Shown piece by piece: positions 54,185 through 64,000 of a DNA stretch of 64,000 bases; position 1 is the stretch's first letter; every line of letters starts with the position of its first letter. The DNA is taken from assembly GCF_040813715.1 (NCBI RefSeq), contig NZ_JBFOCH010000002.1; one strand, written 5' to 3'. The DNA comes from Mesorhizobium_K marinum (GTDB lineage: Bacteria; Pseudomonadota; Alphaproteobacteria; Rhizobiales; Rhizobiaceae). The position numbers and the translations under genes were made by a program. The notes beneath the pieces were generated by a model. The model was not told where the DNA came from and ran no database searches. It was given only the letters and a program-made list of their open reading frames with translations.

Positions 54185-54487
54185 TCAGCCTTCGGCGTGC
54201 CCGCAGGTGTAGCGCACGGTGACCATCACGTTGGCCGGGCCGTGCTTGGCGGTGACCGCCGGTCCGTAGTTCCAGTACGAGTTGACCTTGCACTGCGCGG
54301 TCTGAGCCTGGGTGAGCGCGACGCCCTTCTGGGCCATCGCCACGGTCTTCTTGCACTTCAGGACCCAGCCGGTCTTCTGCTCGGTCTTGAAGCCGGGTGC
54401 GCAGACCGGATCGGCGGAAGCAGCGGGAATTGCGGCGGCGAGAACGATTGCGGCGCCGAGGAGCTTGGCGGTGAGATGCGGTGTCAT
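54185..54487 (-). CDS. Small secreted cysteine-rich protein of unknown function
   Basis: The 100-residue product has a signal peptide ending IPAASA (about 25). The mature domain has four cysteines (PVCAPGF, LKCKKT, AQCKVN, RYTCGHAEG), consistent with two disulfides. I do not know the family. GAGAGGAACCGAC precedes the ATG. It is likely monocistronic. Confidence 0.7.
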   Translation of the reverse strand: MTPHLTAKLLGAAIVLAAAIPAASADPVCAPGFKTEQKTGWVLKCKKTVAMAQKGVALTQAQTAQCKVNSYWNYGPAVTAKHGPANVMVTVRYTCGHAEG

Positions 54488-54522
54488 GTCGGTTCCTCTC
54501 GTTGGGTTGCTCGCACTCCCTT

Positions 54523-54606
54523 GGGAGATGCGAGTCCGTCGTTTCGACGGCTGCCCCNCCGCGTTCCCCGGGGGAGACACGCGTCCGTCGTTTCGACGGC
54601 TGCCCC
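54523..54606. repeat. Probable contig join around N54558
   Basis: A short overlap (54524-54557 with 54573-54606, 3 mismatches in 34) flanks the N. Both copies contain a small hairpin CCGTCG-TTT-CGACGG and, just before it, another imperfect hairpin whose arms differ between copies. This is the least certain of the joins. Confidence 0.65.
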
Positions 54607-54684
54607 CACTATCGCTCGGCCATGATCCCGGCATGTTTCGCCGGTCGCGCCTCATTGTTTCATTTGTTTCGATGCTCCCTGCCG

Positions 54685-55425
54685 TCAGGCCACCAGTCTC
54701 CATAGGAAGACGGCGCTCATCGTGGCGCCGACGACGATGACGACGGCCCTGACGACCGCCCGCGGCAGGGCCCTCGCCAGGGGTGCGCCGGCGTATCCGC
54801 CGACGGTCGCCGCCACCATCATCAGCGCTGCCTGCGGCCAGGCGACGATGCCCGCCGCCGCGAAGGTCGCGACCGAGATCGCCGACAGCACGAAGGAAAG
54901 GCAGTTCTTCAGGCCGTTCATCACATTGAGGTCGCGCATTCCCCAGAGCTGGAACAGTGCAAGGAGCACGATGCCGAGCCCGCCGTTGAAATAGCCGCCA
55001 TAGAGGGAGACGAGCATCGTACCCAGCGGTCCCTGCCCGAACTGCCGGCGCTGCGCCCATCCCTGGATCCTGTCGCCGAAGGCGAAGGCCAGCGTCGCCA
55101 GCGCGAGCAGGAACGGCACGACGGCTGAAAAGGCTTCATTCGAGGACACCAGCAGAAGCAGCGATCCGACGAGGCCGCCGACTGCGGTGGCGCCGATGAT
55201 CTTGAAGAGCCGTCGGCGGTCGAACGCGGCGACCTCCCGCCGGAAGCCAAGTGCCCCGCCGAGATAGCCCGGAAAGACGGCGACCGCGCTGGTGGCGTTC
55301 GCAGCTACCACGGGAACACCGGCAAAGACGAGTGCCGGAAAGGTCAGGAAGGTGCCCCCGCCGGCCACGGTGTTCAGCACTCCGGCGAAGAACGCCGCCG
55401 TTGCAAGGATTAGGATGTCGCTCAT
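54685..55425 (-). CDS. TauE/SafE-family sulfite-exporter-like permease
   Basis: A 246-residue membrane protein with about eight helices and the family start ILATAAFFAGVLNTVAGGG, TFLTFPALVFAGVPVVAANATSAVAVFPG (in pieces 28-55). The repeat GGYFNGGLGIVLLAL is in the second half. Family members export sulfite, sulfoacetate or other organosulfur anions. No sulfur gene is adjacent, so the substrate is unknown. Confidence 0.88.
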   Translation of the reverse strand: MSDILILATAAFFAGVLNTVAGGGTFLTFPALVFAGVPVVAANATSAVAVFPGYLGGALGFRREVAAFDRRRLFKIIGATAVGGLVGSLLLLVSSNEAFSAVVPFLLALATLAFAFGDRIQGWAQRRQFGQGPLGTMLVSLYGGYFNGGLGIVLLALFQLWGMRDLNVMNGLKNCLSFVLSAISVATFAAAGIVAWPQAALMMVAATVGGYAGAPLARALPRAVVRAVVIVVGATMSAVFLWRLVA

Positions 55426-55596
55426 GGTACCAGGTGGGCTCGGCGTGGTCGAAAGTACCCCCTGCCTATGCCAAAGCGGCGGCGTGTCAAGGAAAGCCGG
55501 CTGAGGGTGCAGTCAAAGTGCGCCGCAAGCACGATCGACGGGAGAGGCGCTTTCGCCGATCGGAGTTCTGTCAGATACCGGGCGCGTCTCCTGCAG

Positions 55597-56511
55597 CTAC
55601 AGCGCGCCCTCGTCGGTCATCGACATCACCTCGGCCACCCGGCCCCTGGACACCAGGCAGCGCCATGGCGCGCGGTTGGGACCGACCCCGACCATGACCA
55701 TCGTGTTGGCTTCGGAAAACTCGGAACTCAGCACCGTCACAGAGTTGTTTGTCTGGGCGCGGACAGCGGCCAGGCACGCCTTCTTGTCCTCGGCGCTTGC
55801 TTCGTCGGTTGTCGGCTGGACCATGTCGGGGGCTGCCGCCTCGCGCAGGTAGCGGCCGGCGGCCCATCCGGTGCCGCCGTCCTCGCCGGGCAACCTGATC
55901 TTGCACCAGCGCTGTCCTCCGGACATGCCGCAGCCCTGGTTCTGGACACGGTCGCCGTTCGCAACCTGGCCCATCACCGGGTTTCCGGTGCCGGGTGCGG
56001 TTCTCACGTTCAGCGTGTCATTGGCCGGGACCCCGTGCACCTCCCAGTAGTCGGGTCCGCCCGAGAGGCCGTCCGCGTAGTCCGGATCCTGCGCCGGCGC
56101 GGCTTGCGCGGCGCTGCCGTGTATGGCGACCGAAAGCGTGTACCTGGCCGTCTCGTTGCGCCGCGCCGCGCTGCGCATGAGGTAGACGCGAATCCGGTAG
56201 TCGCCGTTTGCCGGCAAGATGCCGTCAAAGCTGTTGCCGTTGATCGACGCGTTGTAGATCGCGGTCTCGCTGTTGGCCGGCAGCAGGTTGAAATAGCTCG
56301 CCAGGTTGCTGGTCTCGTAGTCGATCGTCATGCGCTGCCCGGCGCTCGCGCCGAGCAGATAATCGACGATCTCGTAGCCCTTGATCGATCCCTGGAGTGT
56401 CGTCCCGCTTTGCCCCGCGGGAAAATGCACCCGCTTTTCGGTGATGTCCTGGGCGTAGGCCGAGGTACCCGCCACGAGCAGGAAAAGCGACAGCAGGATC
56501 GAGCGTTTCAT
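55597..56511 (-). CDS. Secreted protein with SH3-like domain
   Basis: The 304-residue product has a signal peptide ending SAYAQ (about 21) and an N-terminal beta-rich region containing YEIVDYLLGASAGQRM. A bacterial SH3-type segment (about 160-225, DTLNVRTAPGTGNPVMGQV ... WCKIRLP ... GWAAGRYL) comes next, and a cysteine-containing tail domain resembles small periplasmic inhibitor-like folds. SH3b domains often bind cell wall. The start at 56511 has GAGGAG nine bases upstream. Confidence 0.8.
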   Translation of the reverse strand: MKRSILLSLFLLVAGTSAYAQDITEKRVHFPAGQSGTTLQGSIKGYEIVDYLLGASAGQRMTIDYETSNLASYFNLLPANSETAIYNASINGNSFDGILPANGDYRIRVYLMRSAARRNETARYTLSVAIHGSAAQAAPAQDPDYADGLSGGPDYWEVHGVPANDTLNVRTAPGTGNPVMGQVANGDRVQNQGCGMSGGQRWCKIRLPGEDGGTGWAAGRYLREAAAPDMVQPTTDEASAEDKKACLAAVRAQTNNSVTVLSSEFSEANTMVMVGVGPNRAPWRCLVSRGRVAEVMSMTDEGAL

Positions 56512-56579
56512 TGACGATCTCCTCTGGAAAGGGCCGTGCCACTCGCGTTCCGCAGGGCGCATTGTCAAACGATGGTCGG

Positions 56580-56648
56580 TCAGGCCCCGGTGGACTCGCA
56601 GCCTGCAAGCGCCAGGCCGGCAACAGCGGCGACCAAAAGTCCTCTCAT
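56580..56648 (-). CDS. Entericidin-like micro-lipoprotein
   Basis: Only 22 residues, MRGLLVAAVAGLALAGCESTGA: a complete lipoprotein signal with lipobox LAGC and almost no mature part. GGGAGG lies nine bases before the ATG, which supports translation. It resembles entericidin-type peptides, which are tiny membrane lipoproteins. It is too short for statistical support. Confidence 0.5.
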   Translation of the reverse strand: MRGLLVAAVAGLALAGCESTGA

Positions 56649-57085
56649 GGCTCTACCTCCCATCATTGCGCGGAACTGCGCGTCATGCCCCTGGCAGAAT
56701 GATGTATGGCCAAGGCGTCGGCAAAGGTTTGGCTCATGCCTAAAGTGCGTCCGGCGACGAACAGTGTCAATCGACCAAGGGGACCTGATCTTCGGAAGAT
56801 GCGGGGCGAGGTTCGGGAGTGAATGGGACTGCTGCCCGGCCACGTCGCGACCAAGAATGTCTCGGTGTCGACGGGCGCCCACATGTTCAACGACTGGCTG
56901 ATCTTTACCGACAGCCTGNGGGGACCTGATCTTCGGAAGATGCGGGGCGAGGTTCGGGGGTGAATGGGACTGCTGCCCGGCCACGTCGCGACCAAGAATG
57001 TCTCGGTGTCGACGGGCGCCCACATGTTCAACGACTGGCTGATCTTTACCGACATCCTGTCGGCACCGGCTACCCCGGGCTCAGA
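56649..57085. other. Intergenic region with contig join at N56919
   Basis: Bases 56779-56918 recur at 56920-57059 with 2 mismatches. A 41-codon frame on the plus strand (56963-57088, MGLLPGHVATKNVSVSTGAH...) is open, but its function is unknown and it may be chance. Apart from this and the promoter of the micro-lipoprotein I see no gene in this stretch. Confidence 0.6.
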
Positions 57086-58201
<1,116 letters not shown>

Positions 58202-58257
58202 TCCGTATCCCTGCCGCCGTGGTGGTGAGGCGCGCGCCGAAGCGCGCGCCCGCTGGA

Positions 58258-59046
58258 CTATTCGCCGCGCATGCGCTGCTTGAAGAAGTCGAGGTGCTTT
58301 TCCTGCGCCTTGATCATGCGCTCGCGATAGACGCCGTAGATCTGGTCGGTGTCGTGCAGCGTCACGCCGGCGATGGTGGGCGAGGCGAAGGTCGGCGACT
58401 CGATGCCCTTTTCAGCGAGCTTCTGCGCCGTGCGCGCCACCAGTTCGTGCATCATCATCATGGCGAGCACGGTCGACGACCCGGCGACCGGGCGCGACCA
58501 TCCTTCGACCGGCACGATCGCGTCTTCGATCGGCGCGCAGGTGTCGATCACGATGTCGGCGGCGTCGGCGAGGCGCAGCCCCGACGAATGGGTCGCCGGC
58601 TTGTCGAGGTTGGACTTTGCGGTGATCGCCACGACGGTCAGGCCGCGCTTCTTCGCATAGATGGCGGTGTCGATGCCCGAGGAGTTGCGTCCGCTGTGGC
58701 CGAAGATGACGATGCTGTCGCCAGGGTTGAGCGGCTGGTGGTCGAGGAACTTTTCGGCATAGCGCTCGGTGCGCTCCAGCCAGAGCAGTTCGCGCACGCC
58801 GCCGGCGCCGAGGATGTTGTGCCACATCACGCGGGGGTCGGTGAGCGGGTTGAACCCGACATAGCTGCCGTAGCGCGGGTAGGTCTCCTGCACCGGCAGC
58901 ACGGAATGCCCGGAGCCGTAGAGGTGGATGAGGCCTTCCTTCTCGAGCGAGGTCGAGAGCGCGTCGGCGGCCTTGACGAAGGCTGCCTCGTTCTCGGTGG
59001 CTGCCCGCTCGGCGAGTTCGACGAGGCGGCTGATGTAGTGGGACAT
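58258..59046 (-). CDS. SIS-domain sugar-phosphate protein (UPF0309 type)
   Basis: The 262-residue product has one sugar-isomerase (SIS) domain (about 35-215). Its phosphosugar loops are IHLYGSGHS (about 40-48) and VIFGHSGRNSSGID. Such proteins bind or isomerise amino-sugar phosphates. Its place among ROK kinase, GntR regulator and a sugar importer suggests amino-sugar processing after uptake. The enzyme reaction is not fixed by sequence. Confidence 0.85.
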   Translation of the reverse strand: MSHYISRLVELAERAATENEAAFVKAADALSTSLEKEGLIHLYGSGHSVLPVQETYPRYGSYVGFNPLTDPRVMWHNILGAGGVRELLWLERTERYAEKFLDHQPLNPGDSIVIFGHSGRNSSGIDTAIYAKKRGLTVVAITAKSNLDKPATHSSGLRLADAADIVIDTCAPIEDAIVPVEGWSRPVAGSSTVLAMMMMHELVARTAQKLAEKGIESPTFASPTIAGVTLHDTDQIYGVYRERMIKAQEKHLDFFKQRMRGE

Positions 59047-59073
59047 GATGGAGATCTACCTTTTTGCTGGTGG

Positions 59074-59817
59074 TTAGAGTTGGAGCCGCGACCGGATTTC
59101 GTAGCGGTCGCCGCGCATGGTCGAGACGGTGTATTCGAATGGGCCGCGCCCGTCGGAGGTGATGCGCTGGACGATGAAGGCGGGGCTGCCGGCCTCCACC
59201 TCGAGCAGCGGCGCGTCTTCCGCGGAAACGGCTCCGACGCGGTAGATTTCGCGGGCCATCTGCGGGGCGATCCCGTAGCGCGCTTTGAGGAGTTCGTAGA
59301 GCGAAGGCACCGGCTCGCCGATGTCCACCAGGCCGGGCACGCGCTCAGCCGGAATGAAGGCGTTCTGGATGCCCATCGGCTGATTGTTGCCGGCGCGCAG
59401 GCGGCGCACCTTCACCACCGTCTCGCCAGCGGCGATCTCCAGCGCGTTCGCCACTTCCGGCGATGCCGGCAACTCGACCATTTCCAGCACCCGCGAGCCG
59501 ACCACCAGCCCGCGGTCGGCCATCTCCTGCGTGAAGCTGGTCAGGCCGCGCACGCCGGCGGTCACCGTCGAGGTACGCACGAAGGTGCCGCGCCCGTGCT
59601 CGCGCCTGAGCAGGCCGGACTCCTCGACGTTGCGCAGCGCGTGACGGATGGTGATGCGGCTCACCCCGAGCATCTCGCTGAGCTTGCCTTCGTTTGGAAG
59701 CTGGGTGCCGTCCGGCCATGTGCCGTCGGCGATGAGGCCGCGCAGCGCCTGTTCGGCCTGGTGCCACAGCGGCTCGGGCCGCGAGCGGTCCACTCGCCTG
59801 ATCGTAGCCGTCATCAC
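59074..59817 (-). CDS. GntR/HutC-family regulator with UTRA domain
   Basis: A 247-residue repressor. The GntR winged helix is at about 10-75 (LPNEGKLSEMLGVSRITIRHAL) and the UTRA effector domain at about 95-240. HutC/NagR-type regulators sense sugar phosphates or related ligands. It overlaps the ROK kinase gene by four bases, so it is part of the operon it probably controls. Confidence 0.9.
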   Translation of the reverse strand: MMTATIRRVDRSRPEPLWHQAEQALRGLIADGTWPDGTQLPNEGKLSEMLGVSRITIRHALRNVEESGLLRREHGRGTFVRTSTVTAGVRGLTSFTQEMADRGLVVGSRVLEMVELPASPEVANALEIAAGETVVKVRRLRAGNNQPMGIQNAFIPAERVPGLVDIGEPVPSLYELLKARYGIAPQMAREIYRVGAVSAEDAPLLEVEAGSPAFIVQRITSDGRGPFEYTVSTMRGDRYEIRSRLQL

Positions 59818-60683
59818 TGGTCCTCCACCCAGGCCGGATGCCCGCCCGCGGCGAGGCCGGCGCCGACGAGCGCCGCGCGGGTTCCGAAGCGCGCCGGAGC
59901 GAGCCGGACGCTGCGAAGGTGCGGCGGCAACTGGCGCGACAGCGCGGGAAGAACGAGTGGCTCGAGCACATCCAGCCCTTCGACCACCCCGCCCGCGAAG
60001 ACGACCAGCGGCGAACCGGTCAGCGCGACCGCTCCGGCAAGCGTTGTCGCGAGCGCGGCGGCGGGCCGTTCTAGCGCCGCCAGGGCCTCCTTGTCGCCCG
60101 CGCGAGCGCCGGCAATGAGCGCCGGGCCGTCGGCGAGACCTAGCGATGCCGCGATGCGGTCCAGCGCCGTGCCGGAGGCGGAGCGTTCGAGCCAGCCGTG
60201 GGCGTCGTCGCCGGGATCGGACGGGTCAGCGCAGGCCCAGCCGAACGAGGCGGCGGCCCCGCCTTCGCCGCGCAGGATGCGGGCGTCCGCCAGGACGGCC
60301 GAGCCGATGCCGGTGCCGATCGCCAGCAGGATCGCGTTCCGGGCGTCCTGTGCTGCGCCGGCGGCGGCCTCGGCCAGCAGGGCAAGCTGCGCGTCGTTGC
60401 CGAGCGCGACGCGAATGCCGGGAAACATCGCGCGGAGATCGACGCCGTCGAGGAAAGGAAGGTTCGGCGTCCACGCGCAGACCGTGCCGCGCGCAAGGCC
60501 GGGTATGCAGACGCCGAGGCTGTCAGCGCGATGCTGCGCCATCAGCGTCTCGATACGGGCGCGGAAGTCGTCTCGGCTGGCCGGCGCCGGCCATCGCCCG
60601 AGCAGATGCGGCTCGACCGACTGGCCGTCCACGAGACCGGCGCGGAAGTTGGTGCCGCCGAGGTCGATCGCCAGCGTCGTCAT
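59814..60683 (-). CDS. ROK-family sugar kinase
   Basis: A 289-residue kinase with the ATP site AIDLGGTNFRAGLV at about 5-18, catalytic aspartate in LGNDAQLALLAE and AIGTGIGSAV. The cysteine-rich zinc motif of many ROK kinases is missing in the corresponding region (GGAAASFGWACADPS). It would phosphorylate the imported sugar, perhaps an amino sugar. The start at 60683 overlaps the MalG-type stop; the longer frame is an artefact. Confidence 0.85.
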   Translation of the reverse strand: MTTLAIDLGGTNFRAGLVDGQSVEPHLLGRWPAPASRDDFRARIETLMAQHRADSLGVCIPGLARGTVCAWTPNLPFLDGVDLRAMFPGIRVALGNDAQLALLAEAAAGAAQDARNAILLAIGTGIGSAVLADARILRGEGGAAASFGWACADPSDPGDDAHGWLERSASGTALDRIAASLGLADGPALIAGARAGDKEALAALERPAAALATTLAGAVALTGSPLVVFAGGVVEGLDVLEPLVLPALSRQLPPHLRSVRLAPARFGTRAALVGAGLAAGGHPAWVEDQ

Positions 60684-61531
60684 CCCTTCACCCCCGAACT
60701 GACGATCGAGTCGACGAAGAAGCGCTGCAGGAAGACGAACAGCGCGAGCGGCGGCAGCACCGCGAGCGTGGCGCCTGCCATCACCAGACCGGTGTTCATG
60801 GCGCCGCGGTTGTAGCTCAGCAGGCGCCCGAGGCTGAGGACGATCGGGTAGTCCTCGGTGTTGCCCTGAAGCACGGTGAGCGGCCACAGATAGGTGTTCC
60901 AGTGATAGACGAAGGCGAACAGCGCCAGCGCCGCGATCGCCGGCGCGACCGCCGGCGCCACCACCGAGAAGACGATCCGCAGTTCCGACGCCCCGTCGAC
61001 GCGCGCCGCGTCGATCAGGTCATCGGGCACGCCGGCGATGAACTGGCGCATCAGGAAGATGCCGAAGGCGTTGGCGAGGTGCGGCACGATAACGCCGACC
61101 AGGCTGGCGTTGAAACCCATGTAGGTCACCAGCCGGTAGAGCGGAATGAGCGTCACGATCGGCGGCAGGAACATGGTGGCGATCAACAGCGCGAACAGTG
61201 CGTCGCGGCCTGCGAACCGGTATTTGGCAAATGCGTATCCCGCCATCAGAGACGTCACGAGGATGCCTGCGGTCGTGGTCGTGGCGATCACGAACGAGTT
61301 CCAGAACGAGCGCTGCGCGTCGATGACGCCGGCCACCTCGCGATAGGCCGAGAGATTGGGCGTGGCTGGGATCCACACCGGCGGCGTCTGCATGCTTTCG
61401 GCGGGCGTCTTGAGGCTCGACAGGACCATCCACACCAGCGGGAAGGCGGCGACAACCGCAACGGCGATGATCGCCAGCAGGATCAGCCCGTCGGTGGCGC
61501 GCGGGCGGGGGCCGCGGAAGATGGCGTTCAT
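60680..61531 (-). CDS. CUT1 sugar ABC transporter permease (MalG type)
   Basis: A 283-residue permease with six helices and the EAA loop DAARVDGASELRIVFSVVAP at about 192-211. It partners the MalF-type permease just upstream. The genes are one base apart in the upstream direction and overlap by four bases with the ROK kinase downstream. Confidence 0.92.
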   Translation of the reverse strand: MNAIFRGPRPRATDGLILLAIIAVAVVAAFPLVWMVLSSLKTPAESMQTPPVWIPATPNLSAYREVAGVIDAQRSFWNSFVIATTTTAGILVTSLMAGYAFAKYRFAGRDALFALLIATMFLPPIVTLIPLYRLVTYMGFNASLVGVIVPHLANAFGIFLMRQFIAGVPDDLIDAARVDGASELRIVFSVVAPAVAPAIAALALFAFVYHWNTYLWPLTVLQGNTEDYPIVLSLGRLLSYNRGAMNTGLVMAGATLAVLPPLALFVFLQRFFVDSIVSSGVKG

Positions 61532-61532
61532 C

Positions 61533-62587
61533 TCAGCGCTCCCGCTTCTGTCGGGCCAGCGCGAAGATCAGCACGATCACCACGATCAGCGACAGCATGA
61601 GCATGACCGCCATGGCCGACCCGAGGCCGCCTTGCGCGCGCTCGATGCCGACGCGGCGGATGTGGAAGGTGAGCACGTTGGTCGCGTTGGCCGGCCCGCC
61701 TTGCGTGATCAGCGCAACCGGCTCGAACACCTGCACCGCGTTGATGACGGCGATGACCGAGCTGAACAGCAGCGTTCGGCGCAGAAGCGGCAGCGTGACG
61801 CCGAAAAACTCCTGGACGCGGTTGGCGCCGTCGATCCTGGCCGCTTCGTAGAGCGAGCCGGGGATCTGCGTCAGGCCCGCGACCACCAAGACGGTGAAGT
61901 AGCCGACCTGCTGCCAGACATTCAAGATGACGATCGAGAAGAGCGCCGTGCCCGGCGCGGAGAGCCATGGCTGCTGGCCGATGCCGACCCAGGAGAGGAT
62001 CTGGTTGATCGGCCCTTCGGTCGGCGAATAGAGCTTCGACCAGACCAGCGCGACGGCGATCATCGGCACCATGTAGGTGGAGAAGAGGACGGCGCGCAGC
62101 GCGTGGGCGCCNTGCCCGGCGCCGAGAGCCATGGCTGCTGGCCGATGCCGACCCAGGAGAGGATCTGGTTGATCGGCCCTTCGGTCGGCGAATAGAGCTT
62201 CGACCAGACCAGCGCGACGGCGATCATCGGCACCATGTAGGTGGAGAAGAGGACGGCGCGCAGCGCGTGGGCGCCGGCCACCCGCGTCTGGTGCACCACG
62301 AGGCCGAGCAGGACCGACAGCGGCAGGATGATGGCGACCGAGAGGGCGGTGTACACGGCCGTGTTCAGGAAGGCGCGCTTGAAGTCGCGGCCGACCGAAA
62401 TCTGGCCGAGCAGGTCGTGGAAGTTGCGCAGCCCGACAAAACGCGCGGAGCCGAAACCGGTCTGCGTCGACCATTCGTGGAAGGACAGCCAGACGGTCAG
62501 CGCCATCGGCACGAGGATGAACACCGCGATCAGAGCGACCGCGGGCGTCAGCATCAGCCAGGTGGAGCCGGAAAGGGAACGTGTCAT
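61533..62587 (-). CDS. CUT1 sugar ABC transporter permease (MalF type), interrupted by scaffold join
   Basis: The permease starts MTRSLSGSTWLMLTPAVALI and has the EAA loop YEAARIDGANRVQEFFGVTL in the second half. N62112 carries a 163-base duplication that shifts the frame, so the scaffold shows two partial frames. Dropping 164 bases gives a continuous 296-residue protein from 62587 to 61533, the usual MalF-like size. It lies between the binding-protein gene and the MalG-type gene. Confidence 0.9.
61949..62275. repeat. Contig-join duplication around N62112
   Basis: Bases 61949-62111 recur at 62113-62275 with one mismatch in 163. The 164-base offset breaks the permease frame. Confidence 0.9.
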
Positions 62588-62651
62588 CTGTTCTGTCGGT
62601 CGGCCCCGGCGCACACCACCGATCGGCGCGCGCCGGGACTTCGGTTGCTTT

Positions 62652-63938
62652 TTACTGGGCTGCGCGCTCGAGGATCGAGGCGGCGTCGGCCTGGGCGTTT
62701 GTCTGCGCCTCGGCGGCGGACACCTGCCCGTACTGAAGCTGCTCGATCACCTGCTGCAGCGCTTCGGAGAACTCCTGGCCGCCGAGCACGATCGGGAAGC
62801 CCTGCGCGTTGGCCAGCGTCGAGACGTAGCCTTCGAGGAAGGGACGTCCCAGCGCATCCTTGTAGGCCTCGACGTCGGAAGTGCGCGACGGCAGGATGCC
62901 CATCGACTGCAGGATGTCGGCCATGGCCGAGGCGCCGTTCTTGCCGGACGTCGGACCGTTCAGCCAGACCAGGAAGTCCCAGGCCGCCTGCTGGTGGGCC
63001 GCATCGGCGCCGGCATTCACAACCGTCTGCCAGGAATAGGAGATCGAGCGCGCCGTGTCGCCGCTCGGGCCGACCGGGATCGGCGCCGTGCCGATATCGG
63101 CGAATGCGTCGCCCATGCCGCCCTTGAGGGCACTTTCCCACCAGTTGGCCATGATGATCATGCCGGTCTTGCCGGAGACGAAGTTGTCGAGGAACGGGCC
63201 CGTCGTGTTGGCGTCGGCGGTGCCCATGGCGGCGACCGAATAGCCTTCCTTGATCATCGTCTCGTAGAGCTCGAAGGTCTCAAGCGCCTGCTTGCTGTCC
63301 AGCTGCGGCTTGCCGTCGGCGATCAGCTGGCCGCCGTTCGACACGAGCAGCGACGAGAAGGGATGGACGACGCCGGCGGCCCACGAGTTGATCATGCCGA
63401 AGCCCTGCCTGCCCGCCGACGCGTCGGTCAGCTTGGCGGCGGCGTCCTTCAGTTCGTCCCAGGTCTTGGGCGGCGCGGCGATGCCGGCTTCGGCGAACAG
63501 CTTCTTGTTGTAGTTCAGCGCATAGACGTTGATCTCGTTGGGGATGCCGTAGACCTGGCCGTTGACGCTTGCAGCGGCGGCGATGCCGGCCGGCCAGTTG
63601 GTGGTCACTTCGCCGGCCACGGTTTCCGGCGCCGGGGCGACGAGGCCGTCCTTGACCAGGGCGGGCAGCCACAGATCGTAGATGCTGGCGATCGTCGGTC
63701 CGTCGGTGCCGCCGGAGCGGATCGTCGTCAAGAGGTCGCCGAAAGGCACCGCGCGCACCGTAACCTTCACGCCGGGATGGGCCGCGGCATAGTCGCCGGC
63801 CGCCTGCTCGAGCAGGGCCACCGTATCCGGCGACCAGTGCGTCAGGTAGGTCAGCGACGTGTCCTGCGCCTGCGCCGCGAACGGCGACAACGCGGTCGCG
63901 GCCACCGCGGCAATCCAAATTCTCGAAACCGTATTCAT
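62652..63938 (-). CDS. CUT1 sugar ABC transporter substrate-binding protein
   Basis: A 428-residue periplasmic binding protein of the UgpB/MalE class with a signal peptide ending FAAQAQ (about 25). Typical elements are LTYLTHWSPD, NEINVYALNYNKKLFAEAGI (about 130-149) and the C-terminal helix region. The start at 63938 has GGGAGA upstream. It is the first gene of a seven-gene operon running to 57086. Confidence 0.92.
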   Translation of the reverse strand: MNTVSRIWIAAVAATALSPFAAQAQDTSLTYLTHWSPDTVALLEQAAGDYAAAHPGVKVTVRAVPFGDLLTTIRSGGTDGPTIASIYDLWLPALVKDGLVAPAPETVAGEVTTNWPAGIAAAASVNGQVYGIPNEINVYALNYNKKLFAEAGIAAPPKTWDELKDAAAKLTDASAGRQGFGMINSWAAGVVHPFSSLLVSNGGQLIADGKPQLDSKQALETFELYETMIKEGYSVAAMGTADANTTGPFLDNFVSGKTGMIIMANWWESALKGGMGDAFADIGTAPIPVGPSGDTARSISYSWQTVVNAGADAAHQQAAWDFLVWLNGPTSGKNGASAMADILQSMGILPSRTSDVEAYKDALGRPFLEGYVSTLANAQGFPIVLGGQEFSEALQQVIEQLQYGQVSAAEAQTNAQADAASILERAAQ

Positions 63939-63986
63939 GATCGTTCTCCCATTGACCGTGTTGAAGGCGGATACGAACTTCAATAG

Positions 63987-63994
63987 GTTATAAC
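63987..63994. promoter_or_regulatory. Short palindrome in the transporter promoter region
   Basis: GTTATAAC, 49 bases before the binding-protein start, is an 8-bp palindrome in an AT-rich stretch at the window end. It could be part of a GntR-type operator or a -10 region (TATAAC on the minus strand). The window stops before the full site can be judged. Confidence 0.3.
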
Positions 63995-64000
63995 AACATA

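Noticed and set aside
56823..56918. Protein tail MGLLPGHVATKN... as a real gene
   Set aside because: Only 41 codons, no ribosome site, placed in a join duplication. Recorded only as an open frame in the intergenic entry.
58219..60702. 827-codon plus-strand frame across the SIS, GntR and ROK kinase genes
   Set aside because: It runs antisense through three well-supported genes and has only low-complexity composition.

Overview
The window (about 64 kb, GC-rich) reads as an alphaproteobacterial chromosome segment, most likely Hyphomicrobiales/Rhizobiales close to Phyllobacteriaceae (Mesorhizobium-like). The basis is a PhyR-NepR-EcfG general stress locus with GGAAC-N16/17-CGTT promoters, HWE-family histidine kinases, a DUF1127 microprotein and many CUT1/CUT2 sugar ABC transporters. 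This placement is inference. It rests on gene content, not on any rRNA gene, and none is present. I saw no tRNA, CRISPR array, prophage or insertion sequence.

The sequence is a scaffold with 11 single-N joins (3019, 6508, 23157, 25835, 28311, 28712, 45700, 52763, 54558, 56919, 62112). At each join the 34-171 bp before the N are repeated after it with a few, mostly synonymous, differences. These look like unmerged contig ends, probably from closely related strains. Seven genes are duplicated or frameshifted there: pstB, an AI-2E-family permease, a PRC-barrel protein, a ring-cleavage dioxygenase, modC, an M29 aminopeptidase and a MalF-type permease. In every internally interrupted case, removing one copy restores a full-length protein of normal size.

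Layout. (1) 0-8.3 kb: the end of a hybrid histidine kinase, then a Pho box and pstS-pstC-pstA-pstB-phoU-phoB for phosphate uptake and signalling. (2) 8.4-11.4 kb: a vanadium-haloperoxidase/PAP2-like secreted protein translationally coupled to an FG-GAP/ASPIC-UnbV secreted protein. (3) 11.4-16.2 kb: a ROK repressor divergent from a xylose-type ABC transporter, with a perfect palindromic operator over the promoter. A CHASE-HWE kinase follows. (4) 18.1-26.4 kb: a general stress response island with an HWE kinase, PhyR, NepR, EcfG, a FAT-GUY-like single-domain receiver and small membrane or envelope genes. Eight EcfG-type promoters are readable from the bases. (5) 26.5-31.4 kb: a sulfatase, and a dioxygenase-hydrolase-acetyltransferase-acetyltransferase operon. 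(6) 31.4-37.8 kb: signalling genes, including a regulator with a fully degenerate receiver and a CHASE2 adenylate cyclase. (7) 37.9-44.6 kb: a LacI/GntR-type repressor, palindromic operators, a ribose-family ABC transporter and gluconokinase, read as one sugar-acid uptake system. (8) 44.7-48.2 kb: a DUF1127 protein, ModE-like regulator and modABC with a ModE box. (9) 48.3-52.6 kb: a DeoR-type regulator, deoC and a double-domain ALDH16-type dehydrogenase for deoxyribose-phosphate breakdown. (10) 52.6-57.1 kb: an M29 aminopeptidase, small secreted proteins and a TauE/SafE exporter. (11) 57.1-64 kb: a CUT1 sugar transporter operon with ROK kinase, GntR/UTRA regulator and SIS-domain protein.
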